64,000 nucleotides of DNA from JABJGO01 sp963921245 (GCA_963921245.4 CAWUEY030000001.1:248001-312000); one strand, 5' to 3'. Shown: positions 51,529 through 62,074, numbered from the stretch's first letter. Notes: generated by a model from the sequence alone, not told the origin. Program-made: numbers and translations.

Positions 51529-53838
51529 ATGGATAATGTACCACACGACTTGAAAAGTACTGGCTATGGCGCTCAAGCATTGCGCCGATTGCTGACGCGT
51601 GCCCGAGCGATCATGGCAGGTTCAGGATCTGCCCAGGACAGGCTCAATCAGATCGTGGCTATCATTGCGACGGAACTGGTCACGGAGGTTTGCTCAATCT
51701 ATGTCCGGCGCGCGGGCGATCTTCTTGAACTCTATGCAACACAGGGCCTGAAAGCGGAAGCCGTACACACTACCCGGTTGCGTATTGGTGAAGGCCTGGT
51801 CGGGGATGTGGCGGCCCATGCCCGGCCCCTTGCCTTGTCTGATGCGCAAAATCATCCGCAATTTGCCTACAGACCGGAAACGGGCGAGGAAATCTTCCAT
51901 TCCCTTATGGGTGTACCTGCCATTCGGTCAGGGCGGGTGGTTGGCGTTCTGGTCGTACAGAACAGGACACGTCGCAACTATACCGATGAAGAAGTTGAGA
52001 CGCTTGAAACGGTTGCCATGGTTGTTGCCGAGATGGTGGCGAGCGGAGAGCTCGTGGACAGCGCGGAGCTTTCTCCGGTTGATGGAATCGGATTGAAGCC
52101 GCTGCGTCTGGAAGGCGTGCGCCTGAACGGCGGTATCGGCATGGGTCAAGCCGTTATTCATCAACCTCTCTACAGGGTGGATACAGTCGTTGCCGATGAT
52201 CCGAAAGTTGAACACACGCGACTTGATCAGGCCTATTCAGATATGCACGGGGCCATCCAGGAAATGATGAATAGCACGGCCCTGTCCTCTGGAGGCGAGC
52301 ATCGTGACATCATGGAAGCGTATCGCATGATCGCCAGCGATGCCGGATGGGTCGACAAACTTCATGCTGCAATTGATGGCGGTTTGACGGCGGAAGCCGC
52401 CATTGAACGGGTGCAGAATGATCTGCGCTCTCGCATGAACCAGATTGATGATCCTTACATTCAGGAACGCGTACAAGACATTGAGGACCTTGGCATTCGT
52501 CTTATGCGGCATCTCGTGGAACGCGGTGATGAGCCCCGGGAAACTGTACTACCGGATCATATCGTCCTGATTGCTCGAAGTCTCGGACCAGCCCAGTTGT
52601 TTGACTATGACGTCCAGCGCGTGCGGGCTCTGGTTCTGGAAGAAGGTTCTGCTGCGAGTCATGCGGCAATTGTGGCAAGAGCACTTGATATCCCTGTTGT
52701 TGCTCAGGTCAAGGAAGCGGTCAATCGTATCGAACCGGCGGACACCATCATGGTGGATGGCGCCGCCGCCCGTGTCTTTGTGCGGCCCGGAGAAGATATT
52801 CAGCAATCCTTCAAAGACGCGCTGAAGGCTCGAGACATTCGCGTTCGCCAGTATGACTCGCTGCGCGATATGCCTTCCTGCACTCTGGATGGGGTGGACG
52901 TTCATTTGAACACAAACGCCGGTCTGCTGGTCGATATTCGTCGCATGCTGGAAACCGGAGCACATGGCGTGGGTCTGTTTCGAACTGAAATCCCGTTTAT
53001 GGTTCGAACCGAGTTTCCGGACGTTAAAGAACAGGAATTGATTTATCGCGAAATCCTCGAACATGCCGCCGGGAAGCCCGTCGTATTCCGGACACTGGAT
53101 GTAGGTGGAGACAAAGTCTTGCCGTACTGGGAGGCGGGCGAAGAAGAAAACCCCGCCATGGGTTGGCGATCCATCCGAATATCGCTGGACCGTCCGGCGA
53201 TGTTACGCCAACAACTTCGTGCCCTTGTTCGGACCTCAGCGGGTCGGGAATTGCGGATCATGTTCCCGATGATTGCGCAAGTCAGCGAATTTGTTGCCGC
53301 CCGCGAGATTTTGGACATGGAGTTGACGCGACACCGGAGTCAGGGGTTGGAGGCGCCGTCTTCCGTGCAAGCGGGGTGCATGCTTGAGGTGCCAGCCCTG
53401 GCTTTTCAAATAAAGGCTCTTATGGAGCATTGCGATTTCGTATCGGTAGGCAGTAATGATTTGATGCAATTCCTGTTCGCCAGTGATCGCGGTAATGCTC
53501 GGTTGTCAGGTCGCTACGATACACTTGCACCATCGGTTCTGGGCTTCCTCCGAGCTGTGGTAGTGGAATGTGAAGAGGCTGGAAAGCCGCTCAGTCTATG
53601 CGGAGAAATGGCCGGTTACCCTCTTGATGCCATGGCTTTGATCGGTCTCGGTTTCCGACATTTATCGATGGTACCCTCATCGCTCGGTCCCGTGAAATCC
53701 ATGATCAGGAGTCTCGATGTGGCTGCATTGGAAACCTACATGCGAGGACTTTCAACGGGCGAAGACAAGAGTTTGCGTGAGAAACTGCGGGCTTTTGCCC
53801 GTGACCATAACGTCGAAATATCTCCTGTTGGATGGTGA
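51529..53838 (+). CDS. ptsP: Phosphoenolpyruvate-protein phosphotransferase of the nitrogen PTS (EI-Ntr)
   Basis: The 769-residue protein passes phosphate from phosphoenolpyruvate to NPr in the regulatory nitrogen PTS. It has an N-terminal GAF sensor (residues about 15-170: IIATELVTEVCSIYVRRAGD, RIGEGLVGDVAAHARPL), which in relatives senses glutamine, then the enzyme I modules: the phosphohistidine region SAASHAAIVARALDIPVV near residue 376, GVGLFRTEIPFM, SVGSNDLMQF and LCGEMAGYP with the catalytic cysteine. The gene lies 83 bases after lysC, the common alphaproteobacterial order. Confidence 0.95.
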   Translation: MDNVPHDLKSTGYGAQALRRLLTRARAIMAGSGSAQDRLNQIVAIIATELVTEVCSIYVRRAGDLLELYATQGLKAEAVHTTRLRIGEGLVGDVAAHARPLALSDAQNHPQFAYRPETGEEIFHSLMGVPAIRSGRVVGVLVVQNRTRRNYTDEEVETLETVAMVVAEMVASGELVDSAELSPVDGIGLKPLRLEGVRLNGGIGMGQAVIHQPLYRVDTVVADDPKVEHTRLDQAYSDMHGAIQEMMNSTALSSGGEHRDIMEAYRMIASDAGWVDKLHAAIDGGLTAEAAIERVQNDLRSRMNQIDDPYIQERVQDIEDLGIRLMRHLVERGDEPRETVLPDHIVLIARSLGPAQLFDYDVQRVRALVLEEGSAASHAAIVARALDIPVVAQVKEAVNRIEPADTIMVDGAAARVFVRPGEDIQQSFKDALKARDIRVRQYDSLRDMPSCTLDGVDVHLNTNAGLLVDIRRMLETGAHGVGLFRTEIPFMVRTEFPDVKEQELIYREILEHAAGKPVVFRTLDVGGDKVLPYWEAGEEENPAMGWRSIRISLDRPAMLRQQLRALVRTSAGRELRIMFPMIAQVSEFVAAREILDMELTRHRSQGLEAPSSVQAGCMLEVPALAFQIKALMEHCDFVSVGSNDLMQFLFASDRGNARLSGRYDTLAPSVLGFLRAVVVECEEAGKPLSLCGEMAGYPLDAMALIGLGFRHLSMVPSSLGPVKSMIRSLDVAALETYMRGLSTGEDKSLREKLRAFARDHNVEISPVGW

Positions 53839-53972
53839 GGAATCGGGTTTAACTGTATTTTGACGATATTTTAGCATAGTCAACGAGGTGGATTCGCATG
53901 CGGACACTTCAAAACGTAGGGTGCAGATTTGCCACGATGTTGTATTGGGTAGAATGACGGATCAGGGCAGAA

Positions 53973-55397
53973 ATGGATCAAACCCAAGAAAAACGCCCCG
54001 AACAGAATACGGATAATTCGAATTATTCCGTAGGGGCCGTGCTGCGCGAGGCAAGGGAGTCTCTCGATCAGAATATTGAAGAAATAGCACGGACACTGCG
54101 CATTAATCGTCGTTATCTGGTGGCACTTGAAGGTGACCGGTTCCGGGATTTGCCCGGTAATGTCTATGCCATTGGCTTTATCCGTACCTACGCAGAATAC
54201 CTCGGTCTTGACGGTGATGACCTGGTACTCCGCTACAAGGAGGCCTCGGAAGATGGTACCAAGAAAACGCAACTTGATTTTCCGGAACCCATTCCCGAGA
54301 CAGGTCTGCCAGGCGGTGTCATTTTGTTCGCCGGGTTGGTGGTTGCAGTCATCGCCTATGGTGGCTGGTATATCGCAACTGAGGATGACGACAGCCTGAC
54401 CAATCTAGTAGCACCGGTCCCGGAACGGTTGGCGGAAGAAGCTGGCGCGGAAAGCGCTACAAAGCCGCCTGTAGAGGAGGCAACGCCCGATCCCGTAGAG
54501 CAAAACCAGACGGCTGTCGAAAGCACCGGCCAATCGGAAATCGAAGATGAAGTTGCCGAGAGCATGGAGGCAGACGTCGTCGTAGAAAAAACAGATGACC
54601 AACAAGAGATTGCCACGGAAGCCATTGAAGAATTCGCGACAGCGGAGATGAATGAAGACGCGCGTGAGGCTGTGGACGGCGTTGAGCAATCTTCGGAAGA
54701 GCTGGAGGAAACCGTTGCTGAAGATCAAGCCGGTCTCGACACCATAGGCGAAGAGACCAGCGAAGTCGACGCTCCGCCGGAGCTCGCCAGCGATGAAGAT
54801 GTTGCCGTGCCCGATAGCGTCGAGATCGAAGATGTGACCGAGAAAGTGGTTTCAGACGTTGAAGAGTCGGCTGAGGAAGTTTCCGGTGATGCTGAGGCGT
54901 TGACGAGTGATACACAAAGCCTGAACGAGGCTCAACTTCGTGCTGTGCAGAAATCCCTGGATGCAGAGAATGCTGATGAGATCGCGGGAACTCCACAAGC
55001 CGAAGCAGGCCAATCGGAACCGGAGATTGCAGAGGACGTGAATTCCATTGAGGCAACAGTAGAAGAGAGTGAGGAGCCGGTCGAGATCGTTGCCTCAGAA
55101 CCACGAGTCTATGGCGAAGAGGGTGCCGTCCGGATAATCATAACAGCAAAATCTGATAGCTGGACTGAAGTTCGCGATACCAGAACAGATGAAATTCTTT
55201 TAACCCGTTTGTTACGTGCCGGGGATAGCTTCCGCGTACCCAACAGAGAAGGTCTTGTACTCACGACGGGGAACGCGGGCGGTCTTGAGATCACGGTAGA
55301 CGGGATTGCTGTTCCGGCTATTGGCGGGGAAGGTGCTATCCGCCGCGATGTTTCACTTGCCACGGCACCACTGATCGCCGGCGAGCCCGCCAACTAA
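53973..55397 (+). CDS. rodZ: RodZ-like helix-turn-helix membrane protein with long acidic linker
   Basis: The 474-residue protein has an N-terminal HTH_25 domain (VGAVLREARESLDQNIEEIA to LPGNVYAIGFIRTYAEYLGL, residues 19-80), one membrane helix (113-134), a very acidic linker of about 230 residues rich in Glu, Asp, Ala and Ser (137-365), and a C-terminal periplasmic DUF4115-like domain (VRIIITAKSDSWTEVRDTRT and later). This is the RodZ plan: the protein links MreB filaments to the cell wall machinery and helps set rod shape. The linker is several times longer than in E. coli RodZ. It precedes ispG, as in many proteobacteria. Confidence 0.9.
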   Translation: MDQTQEKRPEQNTDNSNYSVGAVLREARESLDQNIEEIARTLRINRRYLVALEGDRFRDLPGNVYAIGFIRTYAEYLGLDGDDLVLRYKEASEDGTKKTQLDFPEPIPETGLPGGVILFAGLVVAVIAYGGWYIATEDDDSLTNLVAPVPERLAEEAGAESATKPPVEEATPDPVEQNQTAVESTGQSEIEDEVAESMEADVVVEKTDDQQEIATEAIEEFATAEMNEDAREAVDGVEQSSEELEETVAEDQAGLDTIGEETSEVDAPPELASDEDVAVPDSVEIEDVTEKVVSDVEESAEEVSGDAEALTSDTQSLNEAQLRAVQKSLDAENADEIAGTPQAEAGQSEPEIAEDVNSIEATVEESEEPVEIVASEPRVYGEEGAVRIIITAKSDSWTEVRDTRTDEILLTRLLRAGDSFRVPNREGLVLTTGNAGGLEITVDGIAVPAIGGEGAIRRDVSLATAPLIAGEPAN

Positions 55398-55533
55398 GAT
55401 TTCTATTTCCATCGACAAACGATTGCCACAATGTTGTTCGTTGACCCGGCGGCTGGTTTGGGTCAAAAACCGTGTTTGAAATGACGGTTATCTCGACATT
55501 GTTTCATGGGGATATGGATATCGGTATGCGCCA

Positions 55534-56829
55534 ATGACAGTTTCTAGCCCTCCGACTGGCCTGCAACGACGCGATAGCGTTGCCGTAAACGTTGCTGGTG
55601 TGACCGTCGGCGGTGCCGCACCCATAGTCGTGCAATCCATGACCAATACCGACACCGCGGATGTTCTTGGAACTACGGAGCAGATTGTATCCCTGGCCGA
55701 AGCCGGTTCGGAAATTGTGCGGATAACAGTGGACCGTCCGGAAGCCGCCGCGGCCGTTCCTGAAATTCGCGAGGCACTGCTTAAAAAAGGACTGCGGGTT
55801 CCACTTGTCGGTGATTTCCACTATATCGGCCACCAATTGCTGGAAAAACATCCTGCCTGCGCCGAAGCTCTAGACAAGTATCGTATCAATCCGGGAAACG
55901 TTGGCTTCCGGGAAAAACGGGACCGCCAATTCGCGTCGATGATCGAAGCCGCGATTGAGTATGACAAACCAGTCCGTATCGGGGTGAATTGGGGGAGTCT
56001 GGATCAAGAACTTCTCGCCCGTCTCATGGATGAAAACGGGCAGTCCGAAATGCCGATGAGTGCATCCGCTGTGATGCGAGAGGCTCTGGTATCCTCGGCT
56101 CTGGAAAGTGCTGCCATGGCGGAAAATACAGGCCTCTCCAGAGATCGGATTATCCTGTCATGTAAGGTGAGTGACGTTCAGAATCTGATCGCTGTCTATG
56201 GCGAACTGGCTGCCCGGAGTGATTATGCTCTTCACTTGGGACTAACCGAGGCCGGTATGGGATCGAAAGGCATTGTTGCCTCAACCGCTGGTATGGCGGT
56301 TTTGCTGCAACAGGGTATTGGTGACACTATCCGTGTTTCCCTGACACCGGAACCGGGAGGCGAGCGAACACAGGAAGTTATCGTGGCCCAGGAGATGTTG
56401 CAGAGCATGGGGCTAAGGTCTTTTGCACCGATGGTTACCGCGTGCCCCGGATGTGGGCGAACAACGAGCACCGTGTTTCAGGAATTGGCACAGGACATAC
56501 AAACGTTTCTGGGTGAGCGTATGCCGGTTTGGCGGACACGTTATCCAGGCGCAGAAGACCTGAACATCGCCGTCATGGGGTGTATTGTCAACGGCCCCGG
56601 CGAGAGCAGATATGCCGATGTGGGGATCAGTCTGCCAGGAACAGGCGAGCATCCCGCCGCCCCTGTATTTATTGATGGACAGAAACACACGACGCTTCGC
56701 GGCGAGAACATTGCGGCGGCGTTCAAAGAAATTGTTGAGCGTTATGTTGCGCAACGCTTTGAATGTGATAGTGATGCGAGCCAATCTGAAGAAGCTGTTT
56801 CTTTGCAAACGAACCGCGTCGCTGAATAG
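55534..56829 (+). CDS. ispG: 4-hydroxy-3-methylbut-2-enyl diphosphate synthase
   Basis: The 431-residue iron-sulfur enzyme acts in the MEP pathway of isoprenoid synthesis. The N-terminal barrel starts with [20 protein letters not shown] and RINPGNVGF; the C-terminal cluster domain carries the ligand cysteines in CPGCGRT (near residue 303) and [11 protein letters not shown] (near 349), with the fourth ligand Glu in the latter. hisS follows 13 bases after the stop. Confidence 0.97.
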   Translation: MTVSSPPTGLQRRDSVAVNVAGVTVGGAAPIVVQSMTNTDTADVLGTTEQIVSLAEAGSEIVRITVDRPEAAAAVPEIREALLKKGLRVPLVGDFHYIGHQLLEKHPACAEALDKYRINPGNVGFREKRDRQFASMIEAAIEYDKPVRIGVNWGSLDQELLARLMDENGQSEMPMSASAVMREALVSSALESAAMAENTGLSRDRIILSCKVSDVQNLIAVYGELAARSDYALHLGLTEAGMGSKGIVASTAGMAVLLQQGIGDTIRVSLTPEPGGERTQEVIVAQEMLQSMGLRSFAPMVTACPGCGRTTSTVFQELAQDIQTFLGERMPVWRTRYPGAEDLNIAVMGCIVNGPGESRYADVGISLPGTGEHPAAPVFIDGQKHTTLRGENIAAAFKEIVERYVAQRFECDSDASQSEEAVSLQTNRVAE

Positions 56830-56842
56830 TTTGGAACACTAA

Positions 56843-58087
56843 ATGTCTTCACTGCAGCCGGTTCGCGGCACTCATGATTTATTGCCTGATGATTTGCGTC
56901 GCCACCGCGTTGTAACGGATACGGCGCAATCGGTTTCCGCGCTTTATGGTTACGAGGAAATTGCAACGCCGATCTTTGAGTTTACCAGTGTGTTTTCACG
57001 AACGCTTGGCGACACCTCCGATGTGGTCACCAAGGAAATGTACACCTTTGAAGACAAGGGTGGTGAAGGCATTACACTGAGACCGGAAAATACGGCGAGC
57101 GTAATGCGAGCATACCTGTCCAATGGTTTGCAACAAGACTTGCCCCGCCGGTTTTTTTACAGGGGACCGATGTTTCGTTACGAGCGCCCGCAAAAAGGTC
57201 GGCAGCGGCAATTTCATCAAATTGGAATTGAATGTATTGGTATTCCTGAAGCGCTTGCCGATGTTGAGGTCATCGCCACGGGTGCGCACATACTCGATAA
57301 ACTTGGAATTCTTGATCGTACAACCCTGGAACTGAACACATTGGGCGACACGGCTTCTCGCAATGCCTATCGCGAAACTCTGGTCGCATATTTTTCCCGA
57401 TATAAGAATGACCTTTCACAGGACAGTCGGGAACGATTGCAGCGCAATCCTATGCGTATTTTCGATTCAAAGGACGACAAGGATCGGGAAATTGTCGCCG
57501 AAGCACCCATCATGACTGAATCGTTGAATGGCGCCTCGCAGGCTTTTTTTGAAACCGTTCAGGAACGCTTGAACCAGTTGAAAATCAATTATCACTTGAA
57601 TACCCGACTGGTTCGCGGGCTGGATTACTACTGCCACACCGCCTTTGAATTCACGACCGCGGAATTGGGGGCGCAAAATGCCGTTATGGCCGGGGGACGG
57701 TACGATGGTTTGATTGAGCAAATGGGCGGTCCGTCTACGCCAGGTGTTGGCTGGGCCGCCGGAATTGAGCGCCTCAGTATGATGATTGAGGAGCCGCCCA
57801 GGGAAACGCGACCTGTGGCTGTGGTGCCGGTGGGTGATGCATGTTTTGACCGGGCATTTTTCCTTTGCAATGAGTTACGGCGGTCAGGCTATGCCGTGGA
57901 TATGGCCGTCTCCGGAAATATGAAAAAGCGAATGAAGCGAGCAAACAAAATCGGTGCTGTGGCTGTTCTGATGATTGGTGAAGACGAACTGTCCCGCGAT
58001 GTTGTGACGGTCCGAGACTTCGACTCCGGTGGTCAGGCCGAGGTTACTTTTAGCTCTTTGTCGGATCATCTAAAACGTTACCGGTAG
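56843..58087 (+). CDS. hisS: Histidine--tRNA ligase
   Basis: The 414-residue class II synthetase shows LQPVRGTHDLLPDD at the start, motif 2 with RRFFYRGPMFRYERPQKGR near residue 105, HisA motif LVRGLDYYCHTAFEF near residue 255, and motif 3 PGVGWAAGIERLSMMI; the C-terminal anticodon-binding domain (VAVVPVGDACFDRAF) is complete. It is part of a chain ispG-hisS-hemA-prfA-prmC with very short gaps. Confidence 0.97.
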   Translation: MSSLQPVRGTHDLLPDDLRRHRVVTDTAQSVSALYGYEEIATPIFEFTSVFSRTLGDTSDVVTKEMYTFEDKGGEGITLRPENTASVMRAYLSNGLQQDLPRRFFYRGPMFRYERPQKGRQRQFHQIGIECIGIPEALADVEVIATGAHILDKLGILDRTTLELNTLGDTASRNAYRETLVAYFSRYKNDLSQDSRERLQRNPMRIFDSKDDKDREIVAEAPIMTESLNGASQAFFETVQERLNQLKINYHLNTRLVRGLDYYCHTAFEFTTAELGAQNAVMAGGRYDGLIEQMGGPSTPGVGWAAGIERLSMMIEEPPRETRPVAVVPVGDACFDRAFFLCNELRRSGYAVDMAVSGNMKKRMKRANKIGAVAVLMIGEDELSRDVVTVRDFDSGGQAEVTFSSLSDHLKRYR

Positions 58088-58091
58088 CGAC

Positions 58092-59384
58092 ATGGAAATC
58101 GATCACCCGGACCTGTTGGAAACAGTAGTCGTGGGGGCGAATTTCCGAACCAGTTCGCTATCCCTCCGCGATCGATTGATCGTGGAAGATCAAGATGTTC
58201 CACTGTTCCTGGAAAAGTTGAAAAGCGTTGGCTTCGAACAGGCGGTGCTTCTCTCAACGTGTGACCGCGTTGAAGTTCAGGGGTTGAGCCGAACGCCCCG
58301 GGAGGCAGTCGCTGGTATCAAACAATTACTTTGCGATCGTGCCGGGGTTTCCTTTGGTGAGCTTGACGAGCAAGCATATACATACACAGGCATTGATGGC
58401 GTCAGGCAAATGATGCGGGTTGCAAGCTCGCTGGATTCACTGGTCATCGGCGAGTCTCAGGTTATCGGACAGGTAAAGGCATCCCACAGGTTATCCAGTC
58501 AGAACCAAATGGTCGGCAAGGACCTGGAAAACATTCTTCAGGTTGTGTATGCGGTGGCAAAACGAGCGCGGACAGAAACGCAGATCGGCGAATTTCCAAT
58601 TTCTATTGTCGCGGCTTCCCGCCAACTGGCACGGGATGTACACGGTAACTTGGCGGGTTGTGAGATTTTACTGATCGGTGATGGGGACCTAGGTGAGCTT
58701 GTGGCAGGGGATCTGGCCAGCCGAAATGACGCCAATCTGACGGTTGCCCATCCGTCGGAAAGGCGTTCAGGTGCGCTGTCGCGAAGGTTGGAATGTCATG
58801 AAGTTCCCTGGAATGCGCTTGCAGCGGGTGTCGTTAAATCGGACATCATTGTTTCCGCTCTTGGCGATCGGGATTACGTATTGGATGTGGACAAGTTGTC
58901 CAGGGTAATCGTCCAAAGACGGCATAAACCCGTGTTTGTGATCGATCTTGCCCATCCGGGCGATGTTGATCCTGCTGTTCATCGGGTTGATGACGTGTTC
59001 TTGTATGCGCTTTCCGATCTGGAGCAGGCGGCTGCTCAAGGGCGACGGCTTCGTGAAACAGAAGCGGAAAAGGCTTCCCGAATAATTGAGCAGGAGCTTT
59101 CCGTTTATGCAGCTTCCATTCAAGCGAGACAGGCCTCGCCACTGATCAATCGGTTGCGCGAGCATGTTGCGGATATTCGACAACAGGCGCTTGTGGATGC
59201 GAAGGGTGATGCTGAAAAAGCGACGCACCTGATGTCATCAAGGCTGCTGCATGGACCGACCGTCGCGTTACGAGACGGGGCTATGGACGGCGAAGAAGAC
59301 TGCATGATTGAACTGGAGCGCGCTCTTGAGCGCTTGTTTCCACTCAATTACCAAACCACTACAAATGAACCCGATGGAGATTGA
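58092..59384 (+). CDS. hemA: Glutamyl-tRNA reductase
   Basis: The 430-residue enzyme reduces glutamyl-tRNA to glutamate semialdehyde, the first step of C5-pathway heme synthesis. The catalytic cysteine is in LLSTCDRVEVQG near residue 54, and the NADPH domain has ILLIGDGDLGELVAGDL near residue 193. The segment SLVIGESQVIGQVKASH is strongly conserved. Many alphaproteobacteria use ALA synthase instead (also called HemA), so presence of the C5 enzyme inside the hisS-prfA chain is notable for the lineage. The start is five bases after hisS. Confidence 0.94.
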   Translation: MEIDHPDLLETVVVGANFRTSSLSLRDRLIVEDQDVPLFLEKLKSVGFEQAVLLSTCDRVEVQGLSRTPREAVAGIKQLLCDRAGVSFGELDEQAYTYTGIDGVRQMMRVASSLDSLVIGESQVIGQVKASHRLSSQNQMVGKDLENILQVVYAVAKRARTETQIGEFPISIVAASRQLARDVHGNLAGCEILLIGDGDLGELVAGDLASRNDANLTVAHPSERRSGALSRRLECHEVPWNALAAGVVKSDIIVSALGDRDYVLDVDKLSRVIVQRRHKPVFVIDLAHPGDVDPAVHRVDDVFLYALSDLEQAAAQGRRLRETEAEKASRIIEQELSVYAASIQARQASPLINRLREHVADIRQQALVDAKGDAEKATHLMSSRLLHGPTVALRDGAMDGEEDCMIELERALERLFPLNYQTTTNEPDGD

Positions 59385-59387
59385 TTA

Positions 59388-60461
59388 GTGGACTTTGAGC
59401 AGAGCCTGGACCGGGTTATGCGGCGTTATGAGGAGCTTGGCTCGTTACTGGCGGCGCCGGATGTTGCCGGATCGTCCGACTTTGGCGACATGTCAAAGGA
59501 GTATGCCGATCTGCAACCGGTTGTCGAAAAGATTGCCGCGTACAGAAATGGCGTTAGTGAACTTGCCGATCTGGGCGAATTGATCGCCGCCGCCGATACC
59601 GACAAAGAAATGCGGATTTTGGCCGAAGAAGAATTCTACGACCTCAAAGCACGTATACCCGATCTGGAACGACAGGTTCAGCTTATGCTTTTGCCCAGGG
59701 ATGAGGCTGATACGAAAAACGCTATCCTTGAAATCCGGGCAGGAACCGGCGGCGACGAAGCGGCATTGTTCGGTGCTGATCTCTATCGCATGTATCAACG
59801 GTATGCCGAAGCACATGGGTGGAAATTTGAAACGATTAATGTGACCGAAACCGGTATTGGCGGGTTCAAGGAAGCCTCGGCATCAATCACTGGTCGAGAT
59901 GTATTCTCGAAACTGAAATTTGAATCTGGTGTGCATCGGGTGCAACGAGTACCGGTGACGGAATCCGGTGGACGGATTCATACGTCTGCGGCCACAGTTG
60001 CCGTATTACCCGAAGCGGAAGCGGTTGATATCCATGTTGACGACAAGGATTTGCGGATTGATACCTACCGTTCTCAAGGGGCCGGTGGACAGCACGTGAA
60101 CACGACGGACAGCGCGATCCGCATCACCCATATTCCTACCGGAATTGTCGTCACATGCCAGGACGAGAAATCCCAGCACAAGAACAAGGCGAAGGCCATG
60201 CGAATTCTTAGGGCCCGTATGTATGACGCGGAGCGCCAGAGAAAGGATGAGGAAAGAGCCGCAGATCGAAAAAGCCAGGTTGGTTCTGGGGATCGTTCGG
60301 AAAGAATCCGCACGTACAACTTTCCGCAAGGGCGGGTAACAGATCATCGTATCAATGTGACCCTTCACAAGCTTGATCGTTTTCTGGCAGGGGAGATGGA
60401 CGAGATCATTGATGGGTTGATCACAGCGGATCAGGCGGAACGTCTGGCAGCACTGTCGTAG
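59388..60461 (+). CDS. prfA: Peptide chain release factor 1
   Basis: The 357-residue factor ends translation at UAA and UAG. The peptidyl-tRNA hydrolysis motif GGQ is in [17 protein letters not shown] near residue 233, and the stop-codon-reading tripeptide is P-V-T in [12 protein letters not shown]. The start is GTG at 59388 with GGAG nine bases upstream, just after hemA. The GGQ glutamine is the target of PrmC, encoded next, a widely conserved gene pair. Confidence 0.96.
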   Translation: MDFEQSLDRVMRRYEELGSLLAAPDVAGSSDFGDMSKEYADLQPVVEKIAAYRNGVSELADLGELIAAADTDKEMRILAEEEFYDLKARIPDLERQVQLMLLPRDEADTKNAILEIRAGTGGDEAALFGADLYRMYQRYAEAHGWKFETINVTETGIGGFKEASASITGRDVFSKLKFESGVHRVQRVPVTESGGRIHTSAATVAVLPEAEAVDIHVDDKDLRIDTYRSQGAGGQHVNTTDSAIRITHIPTGIVVTCQDEKSQHKNKAKAMRILRARMYDAERQRKDEERAADRKSQVGSGDRSERIRTYNFPQGRVTDHRINVTLHKLDRFLAGEMDEIIDGLITADQAERLAALS

Positions 60462-60469
60462 CGTTATCG

Positions 60470-61336
60470 ATGGTTTCTTCAAAAACCCTGAAAATCGCTA
60501 TCCATGAGCTTACCCGGTTGTTTCATGCCGCGGGTCTTGAACAGGCTCGGCTTGATGCGAGGCTAATTGTTATGCATGCCGCCGGTTATACGCCTGAGGC
60601 GGCTCTCACCGGGCATGATCGGGTTTTGTCAACATCGGAATGCGCAAAAGTTGAAGCCCTTAAACGCCGCCGCCTGGAACGAGAGCCCATTGCTTACCTA
60701 CTTGGACACCGGGAGTTTTGGTCATTGAATTTTCACGTATCGTCAGAGGTGCTGATTCCCCGCCCTGATACAGAAACTCTGGTATCCTGTATCCTGGATC
60801 GTTTTACGACGGAGAAGACAAAGGCCCCGCTTCGAATCCTGGACCTCGGGACGGGTTCAGGATGTATATTGATCGCGCTCCTGAAGGATATGGAACACGC
60901 CTCAGGTGTCGGTGTTGATTTGTCCGAATCGGCGATTGCGGTCGCGAGGAATAATGCACGCATACACGATTTGTCTGAAAAGACATCTTTCTTTGTTGGT
61001 GATTGGACTGAGTCCATTCAGGAGGCCTTCGACATTGTTGTTTCCAATCCTCCCTATATTCCTTCAATTGATATTGAAGGATTGGATATCGATGTACGTG
61101 ATCACGAACCAAGGGCCGCGCTTGATGGCGGCGAAGACGGCCTCGCGTTCTACCGGCGTTTGGCAAAGGACATTCCCCGTATCCTTTCCCCGAACGGTTT
61201 CTGTGCGGTGGAGATTGGTACTGGTCAGTCATCGAACGTTCAGCGAATTCTGCACGAGAGCGGTCTCAAGGATGTTTCCGTTGTATCGGATTTAGTCGGG
61301 CTTGAGAGAGTGGTTTTCGGATATTCCCCGTCCTGA
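60470..61336 (+). CDS. prmC: Release factor glutamine methyltransferase
   Basis: The 288-residue enzyme methylates the GGQ glutamine of release factors. It has the N-terminal helical substrate domain (LEQARLDARLIVMHAAGYTP), PIAYLLGHREFWSLNFHVS, motif I LDLGTGSGCILIALL near residue 123 and the catalytic NPPY in VVSNPPYIPS near residue 193. It starts eight bases after prfA, so the enzyme and its substrate are made from one transcript. Confidence 0.96.
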   Translation: MVSSKTLKIAIHELTRLFHAAGLEQARLDARLIVMHAAGYTPEAALTGHDRVLSTSECAKVEALKRRRLEREPIAYLLGHREFWSLNFHVSSEVLIPRPDTETLVSCILDRFTTEKTKAPLRILDLGTGSGCILIALLKDMEHASGVGVDLSESAIAVARNNARIHDLSEKTSFFVGDWTESIQEAFDIVVSNPPYIPSIDIEGLDIDVRDHEPRAALDGGEDGLAFYRRLAKDIPRILSPNGFCAVEIGTGQSSNVQRILHESGLKDVSVVSDLVGLERVVFGYSPS

Positions 61337-61552
61337 TTGATGAAATCAAAAAAAATGCTTGGAATACCTGTGGAACGCGTCTAGGTTTTCCTAACGGCGA
61401 CAAAGACTTTATGTCTTTAACCATCGTGAGGGTTGGACGCCGGGAAACCGTGGTATTCGATGTTTATTGTGCTATCGGCCCGAATGAGAGAGGGTCGACT
61501 CGGATCAAATACAGAACACCACAACGTATAAACAGCAGAAATAGCGAATGAT

Positions 61553-62074
61553 ATGAAGCAAGGTTCTGGCCAACACCGGCGGGGTCGTTCCAGAGGGACC
61601 GGCGGCAGAAGAAATTCCCCCAATCGTAACAGCAATATTGAGAGCAACGGTCCTGACGGCAAGGTGCGCGGTACGGTCCAGCAGGTTCTGGACAAGTATC
61701 TGTCCCTGGCCAGAGACGCGGTTTCTGCAGGTGAGCATATTGCTGCGGAAGGATACTTCCAGCACGCGGAACATTATCAGCGGGCATTGAATGCAGACTC
61801 TGCGGCCAATCAAGCCCGCAGTCAAAATGCTCGGGATGAGAAAGCGGATGGTAACGCCGGAAACGGTAAAGATGCCGCCGTTCAAACAGAAAACAATCCC
61901 TTAACGGCTCAATCTGAACAGAGTGACGTAATTGCTTCCGAAGCCCCACAGGAAGCGCCTGTCGAAGACGATGGCAAAACCGAAGGGTCCGCGGAACCTG
62001 TGAAAACAGACGCAGCTCGAGATAACGCGGTTATTCAGGAAGGCGATGACGCAGAATTGGCCGCCAGCGCTTAA
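61553..62074 (+). CDS. DUF4167 domain protein
   Basis: The 173-residue protein starts with a basic Arg/Gly/Asn-rich tail (QHRRGRSRGTGGRRNSPNRN) suited to RNA binding, followed by the DUF4167 core VRGTVQQVLDKYLSLARDAVS and GEHIAAEGYFQHAEHYQR (residues about 38-82), and an acidic low-complexity C-terminus (from about 110). The family is confined mainly to alphaproteobacteria and usually sits next to prmC, as here. Function is unknown. Confidence 0.92.
   Translation: MKQGSGQHRRGRSRGTGGRRNSPNRNSNIESNGPDGKVRGTVQQVLDKYLSLARDAVSAGEHIAAEGYFQHAEHYQRALNADSAANQARSQNARDEKADGNAGNGKDAAVQTENNPLTAQSEQSDVIASEAPQEAPVEDDGKTEGSAEPVKTDAARDNAVIQEGDDAELAASA

Noticed and set aside
53898..53957. A 19-codon frame with GAGGTGG upstream just before rodZ, as a possible leader peptide
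   Set aside because: The peptide has no regulatory-looking codon pattern, no hairpin or terminator follows, and short frames with a purine-rich site are common by chance.
61385..61430. Hairpin AAAGAC/GTCTTT after prmC as a terminator
   Set aside because: It lacks a T run and lies in a gap where other signals are equally weak.
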